Below, piece by piece: positions 23,270 to 33,623 of a DNA stretch of 64,000 nucleotides (its first letter is position 1; every line of letters starts with the position of its first letter). This DNA is from Atherix ibis (taxonomy: Eukaryota; Arthropoda; Insecta; Diptera; Athericidae): assembly GCA_958298945.1 (NCBI GenBank), contig OY282606.1, positions 56,309,920 through 56,373,919 on the forward strand, given 5' to 3'. The position numbers and the translations under genes are program-made. The notes beneath the pieces are model-generated. The model did no database searches. It had not been told where the DNA came from and saw only the letters and a list, made by a program, of their open reading frames with translations.

Positions 23270-23530
23270 TGTGTTTTTGTAGTGCATGATAATTTGCAGC
23301 AACGAATTGCCATCGTATTTTGTGTAAAGGTTGGTGAATTTGTAAGTTTAACTTACGCCTTTATAGAAAATTGCTTGTAGAGAGAACAAATCATTTTTGA
23401 AAGGCCTAGAAGCTGTGAAAAACAAACCTCACTCTCTGAGGCCTTCATCATCGATAACTGATGAAAATATGCAACGAGTAAGGGTTCTTATTAGGTCAAA
23501 CCGTTGACTGATATTTAAGGTAATGAAAGG
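23270..23530 (+). pseudogene. N-terminal part of a Tc1/mariner-type transposase (family T)
   Basis: The plus strand reads NLQQRIAIVFCVKVGEFVSLTYAF, then ERPRSCEKQTSLSEAF..NMQRVRVLIRS-like sequence across frame breaks. This is the helix-turn-helix start of the same group as the fragments at 18540 and 31385. The rest of the element is missing, replaced by a LINE. Confidence 0.6.
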
Positions 23531-23559
23531 CTGAGAAAAAGAGGATTTTGCCCTAGATC

Positions 23560-24880
23560 GGATATAACAAAACAGGATAATGCCCCATGTAACACGGCCA
23601 TTTCCATCAGTATATTAGGGCGATACATTGCACTAAACGGCTCATTAATTATTGGTCCAAGTATGGGATAGCAATGCCCTCTGACTTGCACCTTGGTATT
23701 ATCTGTCCCATACTTAAAAAAGGATATATCACAGAGTGTATTAATTACGGAGTTATTATGTTACTGAGTACGATCTTTAAGATCTTACAAAACAGGATAA
23801 GCACATTTGACCAAAAAAATATTGACGCATACCATAGAGGCTTTATTAAATCAGATCTCTCTGCGGTAGTCTATGAAAGAACTGTTGGAATATGACCAAC
23901 ATATTCACCATCTGTTCATCGACTTTAAGGTTTGATTTGATAGTATAGTGAGTGAAGAACTCTACACATCTATAAGAGAGTTTGGCATTTCAGAAAATTT
24001 GATTAGACTGACTAATGAAGAGTAAAAACAGACGAACTTTCGCATGTTCTCTTTTAACCTGACGCAGGAAAAAGTGCCTCGCGACTCAAGGGTAAGCATA
24101 AGGGGTATTATCCTCATTACGTCGCAAAGCATAGACAGACGACCACGATATTATATATCGATCAGAAAGAGCGGTACGAGAGGCCCTTATCAAGATTGGG
24201 TTGGCAGCGAAAAATCTTGGGTTGCACTTAAATTGAGGCAAAACAGAGTACATTGTGGCAGCGTCGTTGTCGAATACAATACTAACTAGCATTAGTCATA
24301 TACAGATTGGAGATTATAGAACTGATAATAATATGGGGGAACAAAGCAGTAACTCTAAAAATTTCCTTCGAAAATTCTGACCATATCATTAAAGCTACTA
24401 CTGTAGACGGCACTAATCTTGCCATTCTTCGTAAACTTTGGTTTTCAGTAAAAATTATTGCGAACTCTTTCGCGTTTGAGAGATTCTTCGAATAAATGTT
24501 GACACCCTATATGAGGGTAGACGATTTTGAAGCATATTTAAAGACGAGATCCTGGAGCATTACAACGATTGTCTGATTGTGGATAAAATGAAGCTTAATA
24601 GGCTGCAGTGGAGTGGACACTTAATCCGTATAGATGAAGAAGATACTGGCCGTAAAGTCTATAGTGGTTGCATTTATGGTCCTAGAAGACGAGGTAGGCG
24701 CTGCCTTTGGTGGCACGCGGCCGTAAGCCAAGATGCCAAAAACATGTTGGGTATGTCAAAGCCGAGACATCTGTACTTCTTTGATTCAGCAGGCATAGAC
24801 CGGACTTCCGGTTATCGCGCCATTGATGAAGATGATGAATATAATAGTCGTCTCATCAGCATACATACGAGCCATTAAGT
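23560..24880 (+). pseudogene. non-LTR retrotransposon ORF2 fragment
   Basis: Frames on the plus strand give LHLGIICPILKKGYITECINYGVIMLLSTIFKIL, the RT finger region with the NYRGI-type motif altered to NYGVI. They continue with IHHLFIDFKV-stop-FDSIVSEELYTSIREFGI (motif A, with a stop). The YADD region is scrambled near 24110. A C-terminal block reads LNRLQWSGHLIRIDEEDTGRKVYSGCIYGPRRRGRR followed by AVSQDAKNML. At least five stops or frameshifts are present. The same C-terminal block occurs as scraps at 7655, 15130 and 48990. Confidence 0.75.
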
Positions 24881-25070
24881 TGTTGTATTTAGAAGAAATA
24901 TCTTAGCCATAAATGTTTTACAGGAAGGGGTAAACAATAGTACCCTGAGGGAAATCCAGGAAGATAAGGGATATTTGAAAGAATTCAATAATTTAAGCGG
25001 CAAGTTTATCCAAATTGTGCTTTGAAAAGTAAAGCAAAGTAAAGTTACGATTTTTATAAATTATTTTGTA

Positions 25071-26341
25071 AGAGGTTTATTCAAAAAGTATCGCGAATTT
25101 TGAATTTCCGAGGGTTACGTACATTCGATTTTCGATTTTTTTGTGGCGTTATATTGATACTCATGTCTCTCACTAATGCCGATAAGTTCCGAATTTTTTG
25201 AATATTCAGTTAATTTTTGACAGCTACTTTGCTTGCACGTGTTTTGGCGCCTCTTTGATTTTTGCACATTCAAAAAAATGGATCAAAGAATCTGTATCAA
25301 ATTTTGTGTGAAAAAAAAAAATTAATTTCGCGGCCACATTCTGAATGTTTACTGTGGTATATGGTGAAGCTACCTTGGATCGAAGCAACGTTTATCGGTG
25401 ATACAAAATGTTCTCAGAGAGTCGAGAAGATGTGAACGACGAAAAGCGTGACGGACGCCCGAGCACGTCAACAACAGACGAAAACATTGATGAAGTAAAG
25501 AAAATAGTATTGGCCAATCGTGTACTATTTTCTTCACTTCATCAATGTTTTCGAATCGTGCCATTCGATTTTTACCAATGATTTTGCGTAAGACGGGTCG
25601 CCGCGAAATTCGTACCAAAACTGTTCAATTTCGACCAAAAACAACATCGCATTAACATTGCTAAGGAGCTGTTGAACTCTGTCCGCGACGACCCAAATTT
25701 GCTCCAGAGGGTATGACGTGGAAACCAAAGCTCAATCATCCCAATGGAAGCTGCCGCACGAGCTATGACCAAAAAAAGCGCGCCAAGTTCGGTCGAATGT
25801 GAAGGTTTTGCTTACAGTTTTCTTCGATTGCATGGGCGTGGTGCATCATGAGTTCTTGCCACAGGGTAGAACGGTCAATAAGGAATATTACCTGCAAGTT
25901 ATGCGCAAGTTGCCTGAAGCAACTAGTGGAAGAACAAAAATTGAATTTTGCATCGGAATTGTGGAAGAACAAAAATTGGCTTTTGCCCATGATAACGCCC
26001 CTGGTCACGCATCGTAGCTTGTGCACGAATTTTTGGCCAAAGACAACTCACTAATAATGCCGCAACTACCGTATTCCTCAGATCTGGCCCCCTGTGACTT
26101 TTTCTTGTTCCCGAAACTGAAGGAGATAGAGATAAAGGAGATAAAGACGGCATCGAAGGAGGAGCTGAACAACATTACAAAAAATGATTTTTTGAAGTGC
26201 TTCGAGGATTGGAAAAAACGTTGGCACAAGTGTATAATATCTGGTGGGGATTAATTTGAAGGGGACAAAATAGATATTCATAAATAAATAAATAATTTTT
26301 GAAAAATACACAAAATCGGGATACTTTTTGAACAGACCTGG
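25071..26341 (+). mobile_element. mariner family F (irritans-like) copy 2, full-length but defective
   Basis: The left end agaggtttattcaaaaagta follows a TA (25069-25070) and the right end tactttttgaacagacctgg precedes a TA (26342-26343). Transposase pieces occur in all three plus-strand frames from the ATG near 25278 (MDQRICIKFCVK). They include the N-terminal REDVNDEKRDGRPSTSTTDENIDEVKKIVLANR. The segment that should contain TGDESW, with the first catalytic Asp, is deleted at about 25708. Further on are GVVHHEFLPQGRTVNKEYYLQVM, then HDNAPGHAS with the second Asp, and YSSDLAPCDFFLFPKLKE with the third. A fold-back insertion at 25479-25553 and an 18-bp direct duplication (gtggaagaacaaaaattg, near 25926 and 25961) are secondary lesions. 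Confidence 0.9.
25479..25553. repeat. hairpin inside mariner F2, 31-bp arms, 13-nt loop
   Basis: Arms 25479-25509 and 25523-25553 are inverted copies with one mismatch. The second arm replaces the expected transposase reading after VLANR. It is followed by a second copy of aatcgtg, the 7-mer that also precedes it, so the inserted block appears copied from the opposite strand with microhomology at the return point. Confidence 0.9.
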
Positions 26342-26344
26342 TAT

Positions 26345-27060
26345 TTGTGCGAACTATTTGGTGAGGCTGCAGAATCAGCTCAAATGTGCCAAAGATGGTT
26401 TATAAAATTTTGTTCGGATAGTTTTTGTTTGAAAGTTGAACTCTGATCAGGAATGCTATCAGATGTCAATGATGTAGTATTCCGCAGTATGATCAGGACA
26501 AATCTCACATTAACTTTCGTAGATATAGCTTTCAACAACAATCATATTAAAAAAATTTGGTTTTATGTTAAAGATCCTATATTAACAGTGAGAAAAATGC
26601 GCCGTTTACAGCAGAAACAGGTGTGCATCAGAAGATGGTTTTGCTGTGTTATTTGTGGGATCGCAAAGTTATGATACACTGTTGAAAGAAAAGGAAACGG
26701 TTAATGCTGATCATTATTGTGGAAAACTTGAAGTTTTGAAAGAAAGAAATTCAACGTAAACGTCCATTATTAGCCAACAAAAAGGTTATAATGTTTCATC
26801 ACAACAACGCTAAACCGCATATAATAAGGAAAACCACACAAAAACTATGTCCCCTATATTCCTTATATTGTACGATCGGACTTACTACCTATTCAGATCA
26901 CTTCAAAACTTTATTAATGGAAATGATTATGCAAATTTGGAGGATGTCTAAATGGCAGTGTAAGACTATCATGCTTTCTAAGACTATCATACTTCTTCTC
27001 AATCAGATTAGATAAGCACTCAAAATACTGTCAAACCGTTTTAACTAATATTTTGTTTAA
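26345..27060 (+). pseudogene. old mariner transposase remnant (family G copy 1)
   Basis: The plus strand reads LFGEAAESAQMCQRWFIKFCSDSFCLKVEL, then SGMLSDVNDVVFRSMIRTN (the linker between helix-turn-helix domains). After large gaps it reads MFHHNNAKPHIIRKTTQKL, where the second catalytic Asp is changed to Asn. Ends are not recognisable. A sister fragment lies at 58255-58620. This is clearly older than families A-F. Confidence 0.7.
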
Positions 27061-27284
27061 AACTTTAAATAAAATGTGAAAAAAATTGTTCTTAAGAAAA
27101 AAATGGCAGAGTATTTCCTTATACCAAGTAGATAAAATTGCAATCAATTATCTAGTTTTATTCATAAAAGTGCAGCGCATATGGAAAGAAATTTCACAAC
27201 TATTCACATTTATTAAAAGAACATAATTTTAAACTCCTACTATTCTCTTTATAGTATTTAAAAATATATATTTGCCACTCTTTT

Positions 27285-27491
27285 TTATAGCAAAATATAT
27301 TCATCGCTTTCATTAAAGATGTCTAATCCATCTGAATTAATAAAGTTTCGGTCATTTTCTGGTATGAAGCGCATATTTGAGGGGAGATTTGAGAGTGTTT
27401 TTATTCTTGAGCCGATGTAAAAAGGCAAATACTGATCTGCATAAAGTTGAACGGCTCTACCATTCCTGTGCTTTATTTTGAGGTCTTTCAT
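27285..27491 (-). other. unrecognised 68-codon frame, possible terminal exon
   Basis: The frame (KIKHRNGRAVQLYADQYLPFY, then SRIKTLSNLPSNMRFIPEND) has balanced, protein-like composition unusual for this AT-rich DNA. It ends at a normal stop. It has no family motif I know, no convincing splice acceptor upstream, and no copy elsewhere in the window. It could be a last exon of a host gene, a transposon scrap or chance. Confidence 0.2.
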
Positions 27492-27802
27492 TTTAGAACG
27501 GCTTCATGTCATAGTGAGTTGGGCTGTGTGTGGCTAACCAGAATAGCCATAGACTTCACAGCCGACACTGGTTAACCAAATAGCAAATATGTTAATAATG
27601 TTTGCTATTCATAGATATACAAACTTAATAATTAGTTGAAGGTTTTGAGATCCGACTACTTAGAATTCAGATGGGATATTATTGAATCATTCAAAATTTG
27701 TATTTCTGTAACCACCTTTCTGTTAATTTTGTCACCTTAAACTTAACATTTCTTACGTTATGTTGCAAGATCACCTTACTAAAAATTTTCCTTATAATCA
27801 TA

Positions 27803-27909
27803 ATTTCCTGAGTCTCTTTTCAAAGTTTCCCTTTTTTATTTCTTAAAAAAAAACTTATTTCCTGAGTCTCTTTTCAAAGTTCCCCTTTTTTATTTTTTAA
27901 AAAGAAAAC
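27803..27909. repeat. 54-bp tandem duplication
   Basis: Two copies beginning atttcctgagtctcttttca start at 27803 and 27857 and differ by a few substitutions and A/T-run length. No gene is nearby. Confidence 0.85.
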
Positions 27910-27954
27910 AACACTAACAGGGTACCAAATGGCTTTCTAATTTGATAGTTAATA

Positions 27955-27994
27955 ATGAAAGAATCAGGTTTATTTATATACCTGATTCTTTCAT
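27955..27994. repeat. perfect 15-bp hairpin, 10-nt loop
   Basis: Arms atgaaagaatcaggt (27955-27969) and its exact complement (27980-27994). It is one of a series of unrelated short-loop hairpins in the window. Confidence 0.8.
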
Positions 27995-28585
27995 GACTAT
28001 ACATCACACATTATTATAGATATATCAATAAAAAATCTTGATCAAGTGCAAGGTTAATTTGGATTTATAAAATGTAGTTCAAAATTTATATTGAATAAAA
28101 TTTTGATCTATATTCCGATGTAATAATGTACTTTTGGGTAGACTCAAAAATTACTCTTTATTAATAATGGGTGCTGTTGTCAATTATAATACTAAACTAT
28201 TTTAGTAATTAACCTAGGGAAAAAATAGAAGAGAGCTCTCAAAAGAGGATATAAGTATTATTAAAAAGCCGAGAGTGTAACTGTTTATATATAAACAGAG
28301 TAATATCGCGGACATAAAGGACATCAAGGTCACGATGAATAAGACTATTACAGATCATCGACTTAGCTTTTACGCAAATTGTAGGGCTTCTGTTTCGGCT
28401 TCTTAGAGCCCCGAAATTAAGTCTGTATTGGTTTCAATAGGGTGTTGTATAATAGTAAGTTTAGCAGATTCATTTTGTAGTCGAAGTAGTTGATTTTGGT
28501 CCGGGTAATTGAGTAGTTAAATTTCTACAGAAATTAATTAGTTTAAAATGAATTTCAACTATCTAATAATTTATATTTATTATAT
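27995..28585. other. intergenic, nothing recognised
   Basis: AT-rich DNA with no frame or repeat end that can be named. Confidence 0.4.
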
Positions 28586-28589
28586 TAAA

Positions 28590-29840
28590 TACGAAACTGC
28601 AGTAAAAACAAATGAACTGGAAGATATATTTTAAACAAGGAAAAAAATGTATTCTTAACTCATTGGCAACATATTTCCCAATTCTTCGGAAATTGTCCAT
28701 AATAGAAATGATCACTAAGCCCAATAAAGTAATAAAATACACTACTTCCTACAGATCAATAAGTCTCCTTCTAATCCTCTCAAAAATGTTCTAAAAATAA
28801 TCCTCCGCTATTTAAATCCTCTAATCGAATCCTCAAAGTTAATTTTCAACCACTAATTTAGTTTCCGCTCTGAACAATCCACTAACCAGCTGTATCGTTG
28901 AGTTGTCGGTTTCATTGTATCCTCTTTAAAAAGAAAAGAGTACTACCTTAGTGTGTTTCTCGATATATGTTAAGCTATTTATAGAGTTTGGCACCCGGGT
29001 TTATTATGGAAACTCAAGAAGATCCTTCATTCTACCTATTTCTTAATCCTAAGGTAATTTTTTTCTAACCGACTCTTCCAAGTAAACGAATCTAACGAAC
29101 TCTCCAATATCTCTCCGATATTGGCTGGTATTCCGCAGGGAGGTTTACTTGAACCAATCCTCTACAAAATTTATATATCCGATATCCCAATCTGTCCCAA
29201 TACCTTCTTTGCTATATACACCGACGATGCGGTCTACCTTGCATCTAGTGAAAATCCCCAACTTGCATCCGAAATTGTGCAATCGGAAATACAAACCTTA
29301 CAGACTTTTACTCTCTGCCATAAACCGTGTCCTCCCATATACATTATTGACCAATAACCTAGGGCTGAACTAAGACAAACGCTTGACATGGAACTCACAT
29401 ACAAGACTTAAAAGACAAGAACTAACAAGACGATACCTACAACTACTTTGACTTCTAGACTAACGTTCTTAACTTACTATAGGCAGCAAAGTTTTTTATA
29501 CAATATCTCACTGAAACTAACATGGACTTATGGACTAGAACTGTGGGCTCCTACTAAGCCTTCCAATTCTTGTCGAATCCAATTCCTTCAATTAAAAACA
29601 CTCCTAACAATTGTTCCCGCTTGCTTTTATATTCGGAATACTATTATTCATCGTGATCTTGAAGTCACATTTGTTTTTGATGTTGCTATGTCTGATTATA
29701 AAAAGTTCCATTCTTGTATCTCCAAACTTACTAATCCTCTTGTTCAAGAACTATTCTAAACTTCCTTTTCTAGTCGCGATATTTAATAAAATACATAAGC
29801 ATGCGCTAGTGGGAGAAAGGTCGATAAATGTTTACTTCTT
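28590..29840 (+). pseudogene. Jockey-type non-LTR retrotransposon RT, decayed
   Basis: Broken plus-strand frames follow the Jockey RT order. TKPNKVIKYTTSYRSISLLLILSKMF is the NxxSYRPISLL motif region. AGIPQGGLLEPILYKIYISDIP is the PQG motif. FFAIYTDDAVYLASSE is the catalytic YxDD. LKLTWTYGLELWAPTKPSNSCRIQ is the post-RT WTYGIQLWG-like block, and NTIIHRDLEV follows near the C terminus. The catalytic YTDD is retained but the frame is interrupted many times. Confidence 0.85.
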
Positions 29841-29888
29841 ATAAATTTTCACGTTAATTAAAACTATTCTTAAAATCTGCTTATTACC

Positions 29889-29966
29889 ATATTGTAGTTG
29901 TAGATATCTGTAAAAAAACTTATTAGCAATATGAGTTTTTTTTACAGATATCTACAACTACAATAT
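29889..29966. repeat. near-perfect 31-bp hairpin, 15-nt loop
   Basis: Arms 29889-29919 and 29935-29966 match over their whole length except one extra T in an 8-T run. It lies just 3' of the Jockey remnant. Confidence 0.85.
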
Positions 29967-30165
29967 ATATCTTATATACACGGCGCTATTAATGTATCAG
30001 CTCGATTTTTCGTGGTCGCCATTTTGGGTAGGATGACATTTGTCTGTTAGAATTTAACAGTCGCAGGGAATGGTCGATAACAATTTATTATGGAGCATAC
30101 AACGGCGCAACAATGTTTTGAAATTATTAAAATATTTTTTTTAAATACTTGTACTATTGTGAATA

Positions 30166-31367
30166 CGAGGGTCATTCAACAAGTACTTAGCCTACAAAAG
30201 AAAAACGAAAATTTTGGAAAGGTGGCAATTTATTTTTCCACATAATCTCCTTCAAGCTCGATATACTTGGCCCAGCGATGCTCTAATTTTTTTAACCCGT
30301 CCAAAAAATACATTTTCTCGAGGGAAGCAAAATAGGCCTCCGTGGCGACGATGACCTCCTCATTCGATCCAAATTTATTCCCGACGAGTGATTTTTTCAG
30401 GTTTGGAAATAAAAAGTAATCACAGGGGGCCAAATCTGGAGAGTACGACGGATGGGGCAGCAATTCGTAGCACAATTCGACCAATTTAGCCATGGCGACG
30501 GCGGAGGTGTGAGCCGGCGCGTTGTCGTGGTGGAACAGAACTTTTTTCTTCGCAAAGCGGGGCCGCTTTTTCTTTAATTCGACGTCAAATCGGCCCAATA
30601 AGTCAGCATAGTAGCGCCCCGTGATTATTTTACCCTTCTCGAGGTAATCGATGTGGATCACACCTTGTGAATCCCAGAAAACAGTGGCCATCACCTTTCC
30701 GACCGATCGAACAGTCTTCGCCTTCTTTGGAGCACGTTCGCCGGGTGAAGTCCACTGTTTCGACTGTTCCTTGGTCTCTGGTGTGTACCAGTGAATCCAT
30801 GTTTCGTCGACGGTCACGAAACGACGCAAGAACTCCGCTGGATTGCGCTGAAACAGCGCCAAACACGTCACCGATGTGGTTTCACGGTTGCGCTTGTTTT
30901 CCGGTGTGAGCAAATGCGGCACCCATCGCGCCGACAGCTTTCTCATGCCCAGTTCTTCGTGTATAATATGATGCACCATTCCTACTGTGATGCCCACAGT
31001 CTCAGATTTCTTGTGAACCTTCAATCGATGGTCTGCCAACACGAGATCCTCCGTAGCAGCCGTTTTCGGGGACCTGGACGTGACTCATTAAAAACTGACG
31101 TGCGGCCACGAACAAACTCGTTGAACCAATTCTTGACGGTCGCCATCGAAGGAGAAGAGTCACCATACACAGCATCCAAGCGCGTTTTCCCTTCCAAAAA
31201 CAAGAATCTAATCACCGAACGATATTGTTCTTTTTCCATTTTTGTGCAACCGACCGACACGCTCGCTTTCAGTGGCTCTCAAAACAAAACTAATGAAGAG
31301 AATCGACTGAAACTTTGACAGCAGTTCCTTCGGGCGGTGAGGCTAAGTTCTTGTTGAATGACCCTCG
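30166..31367 (-). mobile_element. mariner family B copy 1, near full-length
   Basis: The ends, cgagggtcattcaacaagta on the left and its complement with one change on the right (tacttag to acttag area), are bounded by TA on each side (30164-30165 and 31368-31369). The second copy (55371-56677) is closely similar. It contains one interrupted transposase on the minus strand. Confidence 0.93.
30230..31239 (-). pseudogene. mariner family B transposase, two N-terminal lesions
   Basis: The start is ATG at 31239 (MEKEQYRSVIRFLFLEGKTR). An 18-bp deletion removes SEIKDR, present in copy 2. Around 31080-31020 a deletion and frameshift destroy the second helix-turn-helix (PGPRKRLLRRISCWQTID in the wrong frame). 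From 31042 onward the 270-codon frame is continuous. WVPHLLTPENKRNR is the linker motif, VTVDETWIH carries the first Asp, HHDNAPAHTS the second and YSPDLAPCDYFLF the third (DD34D), with a GDYVEK C terminus. The catalytic domain is therefore intact while DNA binding is broken. Confidence 0.92.
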
Positions 31368-31384
31368 TACACGGTGCAAATTAC

Positions 31385-31945
31385 TTTCCTTTTTTTGGTG
31401 TTAAGCACACTTTGACTTGGCTGGCTTTGTGGATAAATAGAATTGCCGCTATTGGAGCATTGATAACCCTCAATTGATATACCAAAGACCACTACACCCT
31501 CGTGAGTAACGGTATTTGTGCCGGCGACATCATTGCGCTATATTTCTATGAGGATGTTGTGGGCAATGCTATAACCGTTACTGGAGATCGCTATCGAGAC
31601 ATGTTGGGAAACTTTCTTCTGCCCAAATTGGATCAATTAGCCCTACAGAACATGTGGTTCCAACAAAACGTTGCTACGATGTAAATTTTGAGAGAAATTT
31701 TTCCGTCCTAATAATCTTGAAAAACTGGCCCCTACGATCCCCTTATTTGAACCCTCGTGCTTTCTTCCTATACGGTACCTGAAAGAAAAGGTGAACACTA
31801 GCAAACCAACTATAATATCGATGCTGAAATATGGTAACCTCAGAAGTCTGCGAAAATGTTATCAAAAATTTGCTTTCAAGAGCTCGCCTTTGCGCCACGG
31901 TCAGAGATGAGTATTTGATTGAGGTTATATTTCATATATAATGCT
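31385..31945 (+). pseudogene. family T Tc1/mariner-type transposase C-terminal half
   Basis: The frame at 31502-31684 reads IIALYFYEDVVGNAITVTGDRYRDMLGNFLLPKL followed by MWFQQNVATM. The family pattern there is QQDGAT, so the second catalytic Asp is replaced by Asn. Broken frames then give a CAFFLYGT-like third segment and a C terminus near 31930 (RHGQR). It begins 18 bp after the end of mariner B1. Confidence 0.7.
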
Positions 31946-32045
31946 AAAGACCACATAATCAAATAATAATATATAAATTATCAAATTATATTTCATTTAA
32001 AAGTTGAAAAAAAAAACTTTAACCTTGAACATAAAACTCATCCTA

Positions 32046-33293
32046 TGCACAGTGTGTCCTAAGAATAAAATACACATTATATTATCTTTGAAAGTTATTA
32101 TTTATTCAAAAGAGGTTCCATTAGACTCAATACAACGTTTTTTATGTCATTTATAGGAATGTTCTTCAGCACCTCGGTTACGGCTGCTTGAATGGCTGGG
32201 ATATCATCATAAAATGCTCCTTTCATCTTAGTTTTCAGTTTTGGATATAGAAAATAGTCACATGGTGATAGATCAGGCGAATACGGAGGGGGGTTAATGA
32301 GAAAAATCCGTTTTTTCATCAAAAATTCGTTCACTTTTTTGGTCTTGTGAGGTGGTGCATTATCGTGCAATAAAAACAGCTGTTTTCCTGCTGGATATTC
32401 AGGTCTAACACGACCAATTCTCTTCCACAAACGATCTAAAACGCCTAAATAGTATTCTCCAATAATAGTTCGACCTTCTGGAACAAATTTTTTGTGGACA
32501 ATACCCTTCGAATCATAAAAAGTAATCAACATTGTCTTGATTCGAGACTTCTGAAAATGCAATTTTTTTGGTTTTGGCTCGCCTTTGGACTTCGATTCAG
32601 CAACTTGACGCTTAGTTTCAGGGTCATATTTAAAGCACCATGACTTATCACCAGTTATGATCGAATCAAGAAAGTCTGGATCGTTTTCAGCAGTTTCAAC
32701 AATGTCTTTGCAATGCTCCACACGAGTGATTTTTTGGTCTTCATTTAATTCATGTGCAACAAAACGCGCACAGACCTTTCCTTTACCCAAATCTTCAGTT
32801 AAAATTCTCCAAATAGTATTTTTACTCGTATTTAATTCCTCAGCCAATATTTTCGTAGTAAAATTTGCATCGATACCAATGATTTCACGGACTTTTTCCA
32901 CCAATTCAGCACGCTTACTAGCTTCTGGACGACCTGGCCTTTGGTCGTTATTTAAATCTTCAGGACCATTTTTAAATCGTGTAAGCCACGTATAAACTTG
33001 AGTACGACTCATACAATCATCACCATAAACTTTTTCCATCAATTCGTATGTCTCAGCGAATTTTTTTTCAAGTTTAACCCAAAATTTTTTATTTGCTCTT
33101 TATTCCATTTTTGTTTTGTAACATTAGCACACTTTTTCTTTTAATGTAACTTTCACATCTGTCATCCGATTTAGGTGCGTTTGAAAGAGGATGAATGTTT
33201 CTTTTTAATGCTGAAAATTTTCAATAGATAGCACTGCATGTTGTATGATTGATATAAAGTTAAATATATATTATATTTATGGCACCCTGTGTA
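32046..33293 (-). mobile_element. mariner family D, full-length, one nonsense codon
   Basis: The ends tgcacagtgtgtcctaag (left) and, on the complement, tacacagggtgccataaa (right) form imperfect inverted repeats flanked by TA (32044-32045, 33294-33295). It is 1.25 kb and single-copy in this window. The DNA outside the transposase is limited to short UTRs, as expected of an autonomous mariner. Confidence 0.9.
32098..33108 (-). pseudogene. mariner family D transposase, intact except TAA at codon 3
   Basis: The frame from ATG 33108-33106 reads Met-Glu-stop-Arg-Ala-Asn-Lys. The TAA is at 33102-33100, and then there are no further stops to 32098. In frame there are FWVKLEKKFAETYELMEKV and SRTQVYTWLTRFKNG (helix-turn-helix), then VAHELNEDQK (linker). 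TGDKSWCFKYD carries the first Asp, LHDNAPPHKT the second and YSPDLSPCDYFLYPKLK the third, with 34 residues between the last two. Total is about 336 codons, the normal mariner size. Translation from an internal Met (ELMEKV, about residue 24) would lack the first helix. The irritans/vertumnana-type affinity is inferred from motif style only. Confidence 0.92.
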
Positions 33294-33623
33294 TATACCT
33301 ACTGCTAATGAAAACCCTTTGATCGGTTAACACAATCACCAAAAGACTTGCATATAACATTAGAAAATGTTAAGTTTAGATTTTTAATAAATAAAAAAAT
33401 ATAATAAATGTACAAGAATTGATTTTACTCTCAGTAATAGTTAAGTATAATTTTTATTTTTTATTTAATAGATTTATAATTAATCAAAAGCTGTATAAGT
33501 ATTAAAAACATATGTTGGATACAATAAAACAAAATTTATTTTCAATTTTTTATATTTGTTTTAATTGAAAAAAAAAAAATTAAAAATACAATTTATAGTA
33601 TTCACTAATTGACAATATTAATT
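33294..33623. other. spacer between mariner D and the 3' end of IR-3
   Basis: AT-rich DNA. It presumably contains the IR-3 3' UTR, with several aataaa-like motifs on the minus strand. No other feature is visible. Confidence 0.4.

Noticed and set aside
30667..31318. Long plus-strand frames opposite mariner B1
   Set aside because: They are antisense shadows of the transposase on the minus strand.
32657..32995. 112-codon plus-strand frame
   Set aside because: Antisense to the family D transposase, no independent evidence.
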